Origin: Micractinium sp. NFX-FRZ
Lineage: Eukaryota > Chlorophyta > Trebouxiophyceae > Chlorellales > Chlorellaceae
DNA length: 64,000 bases
Reading direction: 5' to 3'
Assembly (NCBI GenBank): GCA_029339195.1
Contig: JAPTJF010000253.1
Location: 1-64,000, forward strand
Made by a program: the position numbers and the translations under genes. Within the stretch, counting starts at the first letter, position 1. The number at the start of each line of letters is the position of its first letter. Under the pieces are notes generated by a model, which did no database searches, was not told the DNA's origin, and worked only from the letters and a program-made list of their open reading frames with translations. Positions 52,063 to 64,000 of this stretch are shown here, piece by piece.

Positions 52063-55000
52063 ATGAAGTTCAAAGAGATTTTGGCCTCCTTTAGCGGCTC
52101 GGGCAAGAAGGCGGACAAGGTCAAACGACTGGGGCTGTCCGAGAATGAGTCGCCGCTCGTTCCCAAGCGCCTGCTGTCACCGCTTCCTGGGCCTGGCAGC
52201 GGCCTCCGGGGGCGCGGGACGCTAGCGGACGTGACAGCCAGCGGCACGGTGCGTGTGCGAAACCTGGGCGCTGGTCTGAAGTGGGGTGGGAGCGGCTGCA
52301 GGTCGTCGCCGCTGCCGCCGCTGCCTGGTCCGCGCTCACCTGCCAACCGCTGCTGCTGCTACCTCGCACGCGTACATTGCGTTGCATCGACTCCCGTCTT
52401 CCCTGTCCCCTGCTGATACATCTGCAGCCTCGGGCACTGAACTATGATGACCGCTCCCCGCCGCGGCAGCGGGTGCAGCGCGACACCGCGCTGGCTGCGC
52501 GGGGCAGCCCACGCCAGGTACCACCCGCACGCTCTGCTGCCGCCGCCACCCCGGCTCGCACACCCGCCCGCCAGACACGCTTTGGCCAGCAAGCGTCAGG
52601 CACCCTGGATGGAGTGGCGTTTGACGGCGTTACTGCCGCCGACCCAGCCACTGGCAGCGATAACATTCGCGTCGTGCTGCGCGTGCGCCCCCGCAACGAG
52701 CGGGAGGCCACGCTGGGCGGGGGCACATGCGTGCAGCCGCTAGGCAACAGCGGGGTGCGCATTGCCTCCCACCCTGATCCGCACTCCTTCTCGTTTGACT
52801 ACGTGGCAGCCGACGAGACGAACCAGGAGACCATCTTTCAGGGTGAGGCTGCTGGTCACCCTGCTGCACATGCAGGCTCAAAGTGCGGATGCAGCTGTGG
52901 CATGCATGTTGTTCTGAAATGCTGCGTGGAATGCAGAGCAGTGTTGACCCTCCGGCAACGGCAGTGGTGCTTCGGTCAGGGTGCTGGTGCAAGGCTTGTG
53001 CCAGCACCCCAGTCGGTTGGGGTGCTCAACACATGGACATGAGGCTCACTTGGGTTGAATGTGTGCCTCCCTGCTGTTGCTTCATTATGCAGTGGCGGGC
53101 AAGCCTATTGTGGAGAACTGTCTAGCAGGATACAACGGCTGTATCTTTGCATGTGAGTGCAGCAGCATAACCCTTGTATGGGGACAGTGGGTAGACTGCG
53201 GGTAGCATTACATAATGGAGCTCCTGGCATGCATATCTCATGCTGTGAGGCCTGCTGGCGCATCAGGGCATGCATGGCAAGCAGCTCACCCCATATGCGC
53301 GTATGACCCCTGCAGATGGCCAGACGGGCAGCGGCAAGACATACACGATGCTGGGCGGTGGTGAGGCGGGCCTGGAGGCAGGCGGCGCTGCCGCCAGCAG
53401 CGGACGGGACGACGCTCGCGGCCTCATCCAGCGCGTCTTTGAGCACCTGTTTGCCCGGATCGCCGAGGGCGGTGGCAAGTTCCTGATTGAGTGCTCCTTC
53501 CTGGAGATCTACAACGAGGTGGGGGCGGTGCAGGGTGCTTGGGGCAGGCAGATCTGCCGGTGTGCCTTGCTGTGTGTGTGCTGGCCGCTGCCTGCGCCTG
53601 CATTTGAGCCCATGCTTGTGCCTCACTCCGTACTGCTGTCTTTCTTACTGCACCCTGCCCTCTGCAGACGATCACCGACCTGCTGGACCCGACCCGCACC
53701 AACCTGCAAGTGCGCGAGAACCTAGAGGGGCAGTACGTGTCCAACCTGACGGCGCACGAGGTGTACCGCGGTGGGTGGCGCGCTGCTGGTGCTGGGTGGG
53801 GGCTTGCCCGGCTGCGCGCGCATTTGTCTGCTGCTGGATGCGGGGGCACAGCTGCTGTTTGGCTTGCCCTCACTTCACACCTCCCTGCTGCTCTTGCTAC
53901 CATGCAGTGGAGGATGTGGTGGCACTGCTGCACACAGGGCAGGCCAACCGGCGTGTGGGCGAGACCAACATGAATGAGCGGTCCAGCCGGTCGCACAGGT
54001 GTGTGGCAGGGGAATCACATGGGTGGCGGGGTGCTTGCAGGGTAGTGTGGTGAGGGGCGGGTGCTCTTGCCGATATGTGCAGGAGATCGCAGGGGTGCCA
54101 GGCGGTGTGGCTGGGTTAAGCCCGTGGTGGGAGTGTTGACCCACTTCCGGTTGGCTGATTAAACCCTGCCCGTTCAACCACACCTCCCCTGGCCTCCCCT
54201 CTGCAGTGTGTTCACCTGCAAGCTGCAGAGCAAGACGGTTGATGCGTATGGCACCTCCCACACGCGCACCGCCCGCCTGCACCTGGTGGACCTGGCAGGT
54301 GTGCTGGGTGAAGGCCACGCGGGAAGTGTGTTGGGCGGGAGGCTGTCCTAAGGAGCAGCTGCCGGTGCAATTGAGCCTTCACTTGATGGTGGTGCAGTAT
54401 ACTGATGGGCGTGCCTCACGTAGAGCTGCCCCTGCCCCTGCACGCATGTTTCCCATGCAGGCAGTGAGCGGCAGAAGGCGAGCGGGGCGCAGGGCGAGCG
54501 CCTGAAGGAGGCCACCGCTATCAACAAGAGCCTGTCGGCCCTGGGCAACGTCATCATGAGCCTGGTGGACCAGCAGCACGTGAGATGGTGACAGCGGAGG
54601 GCAGGGAGCGGTAGCACTGCGCGGGGGAGCATGCGGCTGGGGATGCCGGCATGCATGCCGGGCGCTGGTGACCGCCACATGTGCTGAGTAGTCCCCCCCG
54701 GCTCATCTTGGTGTGCCTGCAGGGCCGCATGCGCCACATCCCTTACCGTGACAGCCGGCTCACCTACCTTTTGCAAGACTCGCTGGGCGGCAACGCCAAG
54801 ACCTGCCTGGTGAGGAGAAGGGAGGAGAGCTGGCTGGGAGCTGCGCTTCGCGTGTCCGCTGCTAATGCCCTGCATGTCTGCCTGCTAGCCTGCTGGCTGA
54901 GCCTGCTGCACGCATGCTACCTCCATAATCCTGTTTGGACACTCTGCCTGTCATGCCATCTGCCTCTTGCAGGTGGCCACCGTGTCGCCCGCGACGGTGA

Positions 55001-58000
55001 ACGTGGCAGAGACGCTGTCCACGCTGCGCTTTGCTGACCAGGCAAAGCGCATCAAGAACCAGGTTGGTTGGCTGCCCCTGTGCTGCTCATTCCTGATGGG
55101 TGGTTTAGGAGCATGTGCTTAAGCCCTGCGGGGCAGAGCTGGATGTGTGGCCGCCCACCTGCTTGCCGGTCAGCATGTGTGCATCACCTGCATACGCATG
55201 AGAGGCCAGGCAGGTGTCTCCCCATATCCTCAAGGCTGCTCACTTCCCACTGCTGTGCACCGCCTGCTGCCACGCACGACTTGCAGGCGGTGGTGAACGA
55301 GGACAGTGATGGCGACAAGGCGGCGCTCAAACGCGAGATCAAGAGCTTGAGGGAGCAGCTGGCAGCGGCTCAGCGGGCGCAGGCGGCTGGCGGTGCCAGC
55401 AGCGGCCTTGCAGCAAACGCTGCCAATGGAGGCAGTGCTGCTGCTGCGCATGAGGCAGCGAGCGGCACACCCGCCCGGCTGGCAGCGGTCGCAGATGCCA
55501 TGCTGGCAGCTGCATCCCCTAGCACCGGGGAGGTAAGCAGCTGCTGGCTTGGCTGGCGCCTGCGGCTCATGCTGTTGTGGACGCTTCGTTGCCAGCAGGA
55601 TGTGTCCGTCTCAGCTTGCCCGGCAGCTTTGCTCAGTCTCCCCTGCTGTTGATGCTGCTGTTGATGTGGCCTGCTGCAGGGATTGGGGCGGCGACAGGCT
55701 CTGGTGGGTGCGCTGCGGCGTGAGGACGTGGCCATCAAGGATGTGAAGCGGCTGGAGGCGGAGCTGGAGGGCATGCGCGGCCTGCTCAAGGTGGGGAGGC
55801 GCATTGCTCTGCTGCCTGCACTGGCAGTGCATGCTGATGCAGGGTGGCGGCAGTCATGCCTGCTGGGGTTGGCCGTCTGTTCCTGATCGCTCAGGGTTGC
55901 CGGCGTGTGCCTGAACTGCCACCCCTTTCTATACCTTGGACGCTGTGGCATCCCTCCCATGTTGCAGGCCAAGGAGAGCGACCTGCAGCGCTCGCAGATG
56001 ATGATGAAGCTCAAGGAGTCCAGGCTGACGCGCCTGCAGAGTGAGCATGACAACATTTGGAGCACGTTGTAAAGGCTCAGTGTCTGGGTGCTACAGCCTG
56101 CACTGACAGCCTGCATCAATGGCCAGTCATCCGAGCAGCAATGCCTACACACCCCCTAAACGAAGCCCGCCCTTCTTGCTATTGCCCCCTGCAGGCGGTG
56201 CTATCGATGTGCCTGCTGAGGTGGCGGAGCTGCAGCGTGAGATTGACCTGCTGCGGGCCAAGGTGGAGGCGCACCCGGAGGTCAAGCGGTTTGCGGTGGA
56301 GAACCTGCGGCTCAGTGAGGTGCGGGGGAGGAGGATGAGGGCACACAGGGATTGACAGGCCTCGCTTGGCTAGCTGTGTTGAGTACCCCTGGAGGCGAGG
56401 CGGCTTGTAGAAGCGCTGAGCCAGGCGCACAGGGAGGAGGATGCGGGCTCGGGCACGACTGCTCTGCAGGAGCTGCCGTCAGCTGTGTGATGACTGCAGC
56501 ACAGTGCCCATGGCTACTCTGCCTCTCCCTCCTGTCTGTTGCTGTGTGATGTCATGCCCTTCTCTTTTGCTGCCGCCTGCCTCTTTGCAGGAGGTGCGGC
56601 GGTATGAGGGCATGGTGAAGCGGCACGAGCTGATTTCACTGCAGACTGATGTCGGCACGCTGCGGAGTGAGATGCTGCGGATGGAGGATGAGATGCGACG
56701 TGCACAGGTGGGGGAAGGGCAGGTGTCTGGGATGCTTTGTGATGCAATGCTGGGAGCGCTGTTCTTCCTGTTCGGCGATGCAGAGCAGTGCAGGAGGTGG
56801 ACGTGTCGCCAGGGCAGCTCCCAGCTTGCATCAACAAGCCTGCACCCTGGCGCCGCTGCAGGATGAGGCGGCCATGGCAATTGAGCAAGCAAATGCGGCC
56901 CGCATGGAAGCTGAGCAGGCAGCTGAGAGCATCCGTGCCAAGGCCGTGGAGGAGACGCAGGCCAAAGCAGTGAGTACACGTGGGGGAACACAGAAAGGCA
57001 GTCTGCTTTGGCTGCATGTGGCCGTCGATCATCCTTTCTTGGTGGTGGTGGGTGACCAATCTGCACAGCTCTCTACGGCTGTCCCCGCTCCGCCCACTTC
57101 TCACCCTGCCCACCTGCAGTCCTTGGTGCTGTCCCAGCTTCGGCAGCAGCTGTTTGAGCAGCAGCGTGCGACGCATGAGGCGGAGGCGCAGCTGACAGCG
57201 GCGGCTAGCAACAATGAGGAGATGGCGGCGCGAGTGGCGCTGCTGACAGGGATAGTGGCGGAGCTGGAGAGGTAGGACGGGAGGGGTTGTGATGGGATGG
57301 TGCCTGGGCGGGAGTGGCGTACTGCAAGCGGTGATCCCCGGCTGGATGCTCCAACGGGGCAGGAAGGCAAGCCGCCTTTGTAAGAGCAGCGGCAAGCATG
57401 CCAGCCCCCGACTGCGCCTTTTCCAGCACAGCTGGGCCTTGCTGACGCAGGCGGCTTCTTTCAAACACACCTATCCTCTGCAGCTCGCACACCGAGCTGC
57501 GCGGCGAGCTGAGCCCGGTCAAGCGACAGGCACGGCAGTATGAGCACGAGCTGGGCCTGGCCCGCCAGGAGACCATGGTGAGGGGTGCTGGCCGAGGGCT
57601 CAATCTTGGGTATTGCTGCAAGTATCTCTGCCTGACTTGCCCTCTTAAAAAAGTACACGCGCGCAGTTCTTAGCCCAACGTTGATGCAGTAGATTCTGCT
57701 GCCATTCGAGCTTGCATTGCCCCTTGCACGCCTCTCTTGCTTCTCCCTGCAGGCTGCCGAGATGCGCGCGTCCAGCGAGGCCACGCTGCGCAGCCAGGCG
57801 GAGCTGGGCAGCCAGCAGCTGCAGGCGCGCCTGGCGGCGCTTGGGGCGGAGGCCGCCACGCTGCGGGCCGCCAACCAGGTGTGTGCCGTGGCGCACGGTT
57901 CCCTTTGGCACCAGGGCTGTGCTGCCTGCACCACCCACACTTGCCTGCCTACGTGCTGGCCTACCAACTGCCTCATAGACTCGAAGCCACACTCGCTTTA

Positions 58001-61000
58001 CCTGCTCCCACCCCACCCCGCGCAGGAGCTGCTCCGGGCAAAGAGTGATGCAGAGGAGCAGCGCGATGTTGCCGCCAGGTGCGGCAGTGGGAGCGGGTCG
58101 TAGGTGGCTTTCGCCTGTGTGAAGCTGAGGAGGCACCTTGTCGCCCTGCTTGCTGAGTGCCATGCTAACTGTACCCTCAATTACCCTGTCTGCCCCTGGA
58201 ACAGTAGCGTGGAAGCTGAGCTTGTGGCCCTGCGGGCACAGCTGGATCAGGCGCAGGCAGTGGCTGCTGAGCGCCAGGCCAGCCAGGTCGATGCTCTGGC
58301 TCAGCTGGACAGCAGCAGGTGGGTTTGTGGCACGGGTTTCGTTCAATTGCACACAGTAGATTTGGGTGCTGCCTGCTATCGGCACTCCTGCACGTGCAGC
58401 CTGCCTGAGTTAAGGGTGTCGCATGTGCTGTTCTTCACTCAACCCCGCCTGCCTGGCTTCCCGTGGGCACTGCAGGCAGCGCGCCAATGCACTGGAGCAG
58501 CAGGTGGAGGCGCTGCAGCATGAGGTGCTGGAGAGCAAGTCGGAGGTGCAGCGGCAGCAGTCGGAGCTTGAGGCTGCACAGGCCTCCGCTGCCCTGCGCA
58601 TTGCAGGCAAGCATGGGTGTTTAAGAGGGAGCCAGTGTGATAAGTTAAACTCAACTGCACGGCCCACGGAGCGTGCACGCCCCACGGCTGGCATGAAGTG
58701 TCTGCCTATGTTGCTGGCGCCACCTCCGCCCACTTTGTGCTCCCTGTGCTGCAGCTGCGCTCAAGGCTGCCGAGGGGATGCAGGCAGAGCTGGACAGCCG
58801 CTCAGCACGCGTCGAGCAGCTGCAGGCAACACAGGAGAAGCTGCAGGTGAGGGCGCAGGGCATTGGAGGTGGTGCGCTACCCCGCTTTCATTACCTGCGG
58901 CCTGCCAACAGTGCATGCTCCCACATTGATTGGCTGCGGCTCGGCAATCCATTGATTGGCTGCGTTGATCCAGCCTGCTCACTGCTGCACTGCTGCTTCC
59001 CACCTGCGCCGCAGGCGGAGACTGCTGATTTGAGCCAGCGCTGCACCCAGCTGCATGATGAGAACGTGCATCTGGTGTCCATGCTGGCGCAGCGTGACAA
59101 CGAGTTGCAGGGTGAGTGGCGCAGCATTTGTTTTTAGTGATATGTTTTGAAAGAGATGTAGGGAGCAGGCAGGAAGCAGGCAGGCTCTACAGTACGGCCG
59201 CAATCTGCACCATAGCTCAGATATGTGCGATTTCTTGTTCCTCTGGTGCTGAGTCTGTCCACCTGCCTGCTTGCCGCCTGCAGAGATGGAGCAGACAATT
59301 GAGGAGACGGAGTCTCAGCTGAAGGAGCAGAAGGAGGGCGCTTCCAAGCTGGAAGGTAGGGCAGCCTTGCCATGCGGGCAAGCAAGGCGTGACCTTGCCA
59401 TGCGGGCACGGTGGCTGCTGCATGGGCACCTAGGTCAAGTGAGCTCCTTGGTTTGCTCCGAGTTCCAAGTGTGCCTGCTGGCTCGCGATGCTCACCCCGC
59501 CCATGCAGGTGATTTGCAAGAGGCTCAGGCTGCGCTGGCCGCCAAGGCGGCTGAGCTGGCGAGCGCCAGCGCTGAGCTGGAGGCAGTGCGCAGCAAGCTG
59601 GCGGAGATCACGTCTGCCATGCAGGACGCCCACGACCAGCTGGCTGACTTGCAGGTGGAGTGGGGCTGGGTGGGCGGGCCTTGGGGGCTGGCAAGCGGGC
59701 TGCAGGCTGGCCCCCAGGTGGTTGTAGAGCGGCTGCAGGCAGTGGACACACAGGCGACATGTCGACAGCTGGAGATCCTTCCTAGTGTGAGCATGGGCTC
59801 TCTCTTTACTAGCACCTCTGGATGGCAGGGCGCCTTTTGCACACTGTAACATCTCCGTGAACATTTGCCTGTGGCCAATGCTCTCCTGCCTGCAGGACCG
59901 CCTGGTGTCAGCAGAGGAGCAGCAGGCGCAGGCGGAGTACGAGCTGAGCGACAAGTCTGCCAGCCTGGCAGAGGCAGAGGAGCAGCTGGGCGAGGTGAAG
60001 AGGCAGCTGGCCGCCGCTCGCGAGGCCCAGGCGCAGCACGACAGCGCTGCCGAGCAGGCGGCTGCGGAGCTGGAGGCAGCACACACCCGCGCCGCTGAGC
60101 TGGCTGCTGAGCTGGCAGAAGCGACGGCCCAGCTGGAGGCACAGCGGCAGGATGCTGCCGCTGGGCAGGAGAAGGCGGCTGCTGATCTGGAGGCTGCCCA
60201 CTCCCGTGCTGCTGAGCTGGCCACAGCAGTAGCGGAGGCTACAGTCCTGCTTGAGGCACATCGCCAGGGTGCCTCTGCTGGGCAGGCCGAGGTGCAGGCG
60301 GCCCTGGCTTCCAAGGAGCAGGAGGTTGCCTCCCAGCAGGCTGCAGCAGAGGCGGCGCAGCAGCGCGCTAGCGAGCTGGCCGCCCAGCTGCAGCAGCTGC
60401 AGCAGGTCACGCTTCTGGAGAAGGAGCAGCAGGTGAGCGGCAGCAGAGCAGCAGGGCTGTTAGCCGGCGGTGGGCGGCTGGACTGCCTGCCTGGCTTGCT
60501 CTGGAATCTGCGATGGGGCAACTGCTGTTACCTGCTTCTGTGCTCTCACAAGCTTTTCTTACCCAGGTGCTGAATGTTCCACCCCTCCCCACACTCTGCC
60601 ATGCAGCTGCTGCTGGGCCGGGCGGAGGCCAAGGAGCTTCGGGAGCAGCTGGCAGCTCAGGAGGAGGCGGCCGACAAGCTGCGGGTGGGTGGGGGCGCAG
60701 CATGCGTGCGGGCCCACGCCAGAACGGCTGCTGGCTCCACATGGGAACAGTGTTGCAGGCCGCCTGAGTACTGCCACTACATCTGCCCAGCCCCGGGACC
60801 TGCTCTGTGTGGGGCTGCTCCGCCTCACCTCTGTGCTCATCCATTGCCCCTCTTGTCTTCACCTGCCAAAGGCCCTGCTGGTGGAGAAGGATGCCGAGTT
60901 TGCCAAGCTGAAGCACGACATGACCGTGGAGGTCAGCGAGGCGGCGCAGCAGGTGCGGCAGCTGCTGGCGGCGCAGAGCCGCGTGGCGGCGCTGGAGGAG

Positions 61001-63658
61001 GAGATGAAGGCGGCGCAGCAGAAGGAGAGCGAGGTGCGCTGGGGGTAGGGTGGCGTCGCTGTGGGCAGGCAGGGAGTCGTAATGGGCGGCCCGTCAGCTG
61101 GATGAACAGGTTGGGTGCATGGTCGGTGCACGGGCTCCATGCCTGCCCCATCTCTGGCAAGTGTGCATGGCAATCCAGCTATTTCCGTTCTCTGCATCCC
61201 GCCTTCCTGTTTCCTGAACACCCGGTCTGCTGTGTGCGGGCGGCCTTCCTGCAGTACGCACAGCTGCCCCTCAAGATGGCCGAGGCTGTGGCAGCTGCAC
61301 GGGCCGACGCCCGTGTTGAGCTGGACCGGCTGGAGCAGCTGTTGGACGAGGTGCGGCCGCACCGGCGGATTCATGGGTGATTGGGATGATTGACAGGCCC
61401 ACCACCTCTCATTCAAAACTGGCCCTTGCACGGCAGGCTGTTTCTTCCAAGCACGCTGTGTGCACGCTGCTTGTCAGTGCTGCCATGCACTCACCCCTCC
61501 CCTGTGCTTGTGTCATGGTGCAGCGCGACCAGGAACTGGCGGCGCTGCGGCGGCAGTTCAGCGAGGCCCAGGCGGAGATTGCCGAGGCGGCCACCATGAC
61601 CACCAGCCACGCACAGGTGCGCTGGCAAGGCTGCCGGGTCAGGGTGTGACAACGTTGCAGCGGAAAAGCAGAGCTGAACCGTCTTGGTCAGGAAAACCCA
61701 CACCTCGTGCCTATGCCCACTCCCTGGCACAGCATGCTCAGCAAGCAACATGGAAAACATGTGCATTTGCTGCCTCTGCCCCTGCAGGAGCAGATTGAGC
61801 AGCTGGTGGCGGAGCGGGAGGCGTGGATTGATGAGGTGCAGGCGCAGCGCGCTGAGGCCACTGGTGAGGGTACTGCTGCCATGGGGGGGCTGAGGGGTAG
61901 TGGGTGGGTGCACAGCTGCAGACACAGCACCTCCCATGCACGCACCTGCCTGCCTGGCAAAGGGGAGCGCACGCACAGCTGCACAGGGACCATGCCTGGG
62001 CCTGCTCACCCGGCATTTACCTTACCCTGCTGAACCCTGCTTCCCCTCACGCTGCAGCCGCGGTGGAGGCGTCGCGTGCGCTGGAGCGGCGCGTCGCCGA
62101 GCTGAGCGAGGAGCGCGGCAGCCTGGCGGCATCGCTGCAGGAGGTGTCGGAACGGGCGGGCAAGCTGGAGAGCGAGCTGACGCACCTGACGGGGCAGCAG
62201 AACCTGAACCAGCGCATCCAGTATCACAAGAAGGTGCGCTGGCTGTGTACGTATTGATAGGCATTAAACCACTGCAGGACAGGCGTGCTTCTCATCTGCT
62301 GCATGGCCGCACGCACGCACCTCGACTGTCACGCGACTGTTGCTCCTGCCTCGCCTCAACCTGTGCTGCCCTGGTCCGCTGCCCTGTTCCGCTGCGCAGG
62401 TCAAGGAGGAGAACGATTCGCTGCGGGAGGAGCTGGGGCGCCTGCGCATCGACCACCACAGGGCGCAGGTGTGCACCGTTTGTGGGCCAGGCTGGCATTG
62501 GGCCTGCTGTTTCGCCCAGTGCATGAGCCTGCACATTCAAGGCTGCGTGACGTGCAGAGCGCTGTGCACAAGTGTTCGCACACTGCAGAGTAGAGCCCCC
62601 TTATCAGTGCCAGCTGAGCGCAGCTGTCAATGCATGTCCCTCATGCAGGTTCGGTACGAGCGCGTTGCCGGGGAGCTGCAGAAACTGCGGGGTGCCCACG
62701 GCCAGGTGCGTGGGCTTGCCGCCGGGCAGCAGGCGGGCCATGTGGAAGCAGGGCTGGCTGTGGGACGTGCATGCGCTGGGCTGGTGACGCTCATGCCCAC
62801 CTGCCTGCCTGCCTTCCTGCCGACCTGCCTGTATGTATTTACGCATTGATGACCCCGCCATGCCTTCATGCCTGTGCAGGATGGCCTGCCTGACTTCGAG
62901 GCTGAGGAGGCGCTGCGGGATGCGCTGGCGGCCACCGAGGCTCAGAAGCACCAGGTGAGGGAGAAGCGCCAGATGGCAGCTGGGCAGGGGATGCAGCGGT
63001 GCACTGGGTGCCAACCAACGTGCTACGATGGTGGAGCGCAAATGCAGGGAGCACCCGCCAGGCCAACCGTGCCCACCCAGCGCTGCTGTGCATCCGTGCT
63101 GCTTGGCACCACTCGGCTCGGTCTGCTCTCCTAGCCACCTAGCCTCCTCACTCAGTACCCCTGCTTCGGTCCATGCGTGCAGCTTGAGAAGGAGCTGGAG
63201 GGCCTGGCTGCTGCGATCCTGGCGCTGGCGCCACGTCAGCAGCAGCACGGCTCAGCTGCGTCGTCTGCAGGAGGGGAGGGCGAGGACGACATTGTGCTGG
63301 AGTTTGGCACCCCCCGCCCGCACCTGAAGCCTGCCGGCGCCCCAAGCCAGGTGAGGCAGGCACAGGGCTGTTGGATGGGAGCTTCAGTGTGGCTTCAAGC
63401 TGGCACCCCTCGAGTGTGCTTCCCTGCCCCTCCTGCCATGCTGTGCAGGCGGGCACTGCCGCTGCGGCCGCGGAGGCGCGGCGTGCGCTGGCCGACATTT
63501 CGGCGCAGCAGGCGGCCAACGCGCGCTGCCTGGAGGACAACCGCCAGCAGATCCGGCTGCTGAAAGAGAGCAGCAAGCTGGCGCGGCTGCGGCGCACCTC
63601 GGCGGCTCTGGGAGCCACGGCAGGGGAGAGCGGCCAGCAGCAGCAGCAGCGGCAGTAG
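52063..63658 (+). CDS. Kinesin-12 family motor (KIF15/PAKRP-type)
   Basis: 38 exons, 1,700 residues. Exons: 52063-52248, 52428-52842, 53093-53152, 53316-53518, 53668-53770, 53908-53998, 54207-54298, 54461-54579, 54723-54809, 54973-55062, 55287-55532, 55680-55790, 55968-56040, 56195-56319, 56591-56707, 56862-56969, 57120-57272, 57484-57577, 57753-57878, 58025-58078, 58205-58318, 58476-58606, 58755-58846, 59015-59111, 59284-59355, 59509-59654, 59896-60432, 60607-60684, 60872-61033, 61255-61350, 61524-61616, 61787-61863, 62058-62233, 62400-62468, 62649-62705, 62880-62954, 63183-63350, 63449-63658. A 140-residue basic N-terminal extension precedes the motor (about 141-480): P-loop GQTGSGKT (222-229), switch [10 protein letters not shown], switch II DLAGSE, and [20 protein letters not shown]. 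The neck 'KRIKNQAVVNED' is the kinesin-12 hallmark, implying plus-end motor work in spindle or division-plane microtubules. The remainder is coiled coil. Intron 22 has a GC donor. Confidence 0.9.
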
Positions 63659-63884
63659 GACAACTCGCACTGGGTCCTGCCCACCGTGTGTAGCTGTGAT
63701 ATCTAGAGCGGTGCTGCCTCAGCACCTCCCTGCCTTGTTCCCTTGCGTGTATTGAACTGCCTGTGAATGTATTGATGTAGTGCCAAGATTTGGTAACAAT
63801 CAAGATATTGAGAGCTGCAGAGAGGGCATAAGCAGAGGCAGGCACGATAGCTGGAATTACGCAAGCAGCAGTCTTGTGGGGCTG
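63659..63884. other. Convergent gap between kinesin-12 and the right-edge gene
   Basis: Short 3' region with no coding support. Confidence 0.5.
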
Positions 63885-64000
63885 CTAGCTCTCCTCTGGC
63901 CATGCTGCCGCTGGCCGCACATACGCCACAGGGCGTTGGCACTTATTCGACATGTACTCCGCCACGCTGCCCAGGATCTCGTCTGTGCATGCCTGCATTG
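63885..64000 (-). CDS. Last exon of an unidentified gene (partial)
   Basis: The minus strand from about 63992 (after a TGCAG acceptor) reads in frame as 'ACTDEILGSVAEYMSNKCQR' followed by a short tail ending 'AAAWPEES' and a TAG at 63885-63887. The alpha-helical look and a clean stop suggest a real C-terminus, but 36 residues are too few to place in a family. It converges on the kinesin gene. Confidence 0.4.
   Translation of the reverse strand, partial: MQACTDEILGSVAEYMSNKCQRPVAYVRPAAAWPEES

Noticed and set aside
1..64000. Bacterial origin or contamination, suggested by high GC and the bacterial-looking HELGH protease
   Set aside because: All genes, the proteases included, are split by spliceosomal introns, and several families are eukaryote-only.

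Overview
The window looks like nuclear DNA of a GC-rich unicellular green alga, most likely a Chlorella-like trebouxiophyte. The case rests on very high GC, genes broken into many short exons with GT-AG (and several GC-AG) introns, TGTAA-type polyadenylation signals after some genes, proline-rich SPPPP wall-type glycoprotein domains, and plant-lineage families (PDX2, ATG4, kinesin-12). I see no rRNA, tRNA, CRISPR or bacterial operon. I rebuilt exons by eye from splice sites. For every complete gene the chosen exons give a total coding length divisible by three and no internal stop.

Layout, left to right: the 3' part of an NmrA-like Rossmann gene (+); PDX2, the vitamin B6 glutaminase subunit (+); a small cyclin-like protein (-); a 1,959-residue GRIP-domain golgin (-); two tandem secreted zinc metalloproteases with prolyl-rich tails (-,-), with a 552-bp hAT-type MITE between them; a secreted Ala/Gln-rich protein of unknown function (-); the autophagy protease ATG4 (-); two tandem paralogous multi-pass membrane proteins of unknown family (+,+); a coiled-coil protein (-); a 38-exon kinesin-12 (+); and the last exon of one more gene (-) at the right edge. 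ATG4 and the first membrane protein are divergent, as are the coiled-coil gene and the kinesin.

The genes do not form one pathway. They cover housekeeping (B6 synthesis), membrane traffic and autophagy (golgin, ATG4), mitosis or cytokinesis (kinesin-12, possibly the cyclin-like protein) and the cell surface (metalloproteases, Ala/Gln-rich protein).

The most unusual signal is structural. In seven of the twelve genes a splice junction is accompanied, about 100-123 bp away inside the adjacent intron, by a decayed second copy of the same junction (exon edge plus intron edge). Other points of note are at least seven GC-AG introns, an 83-bp identical tract between otherwise diverged membrane paralogues, and a terminal WxxL motif on ATG4.
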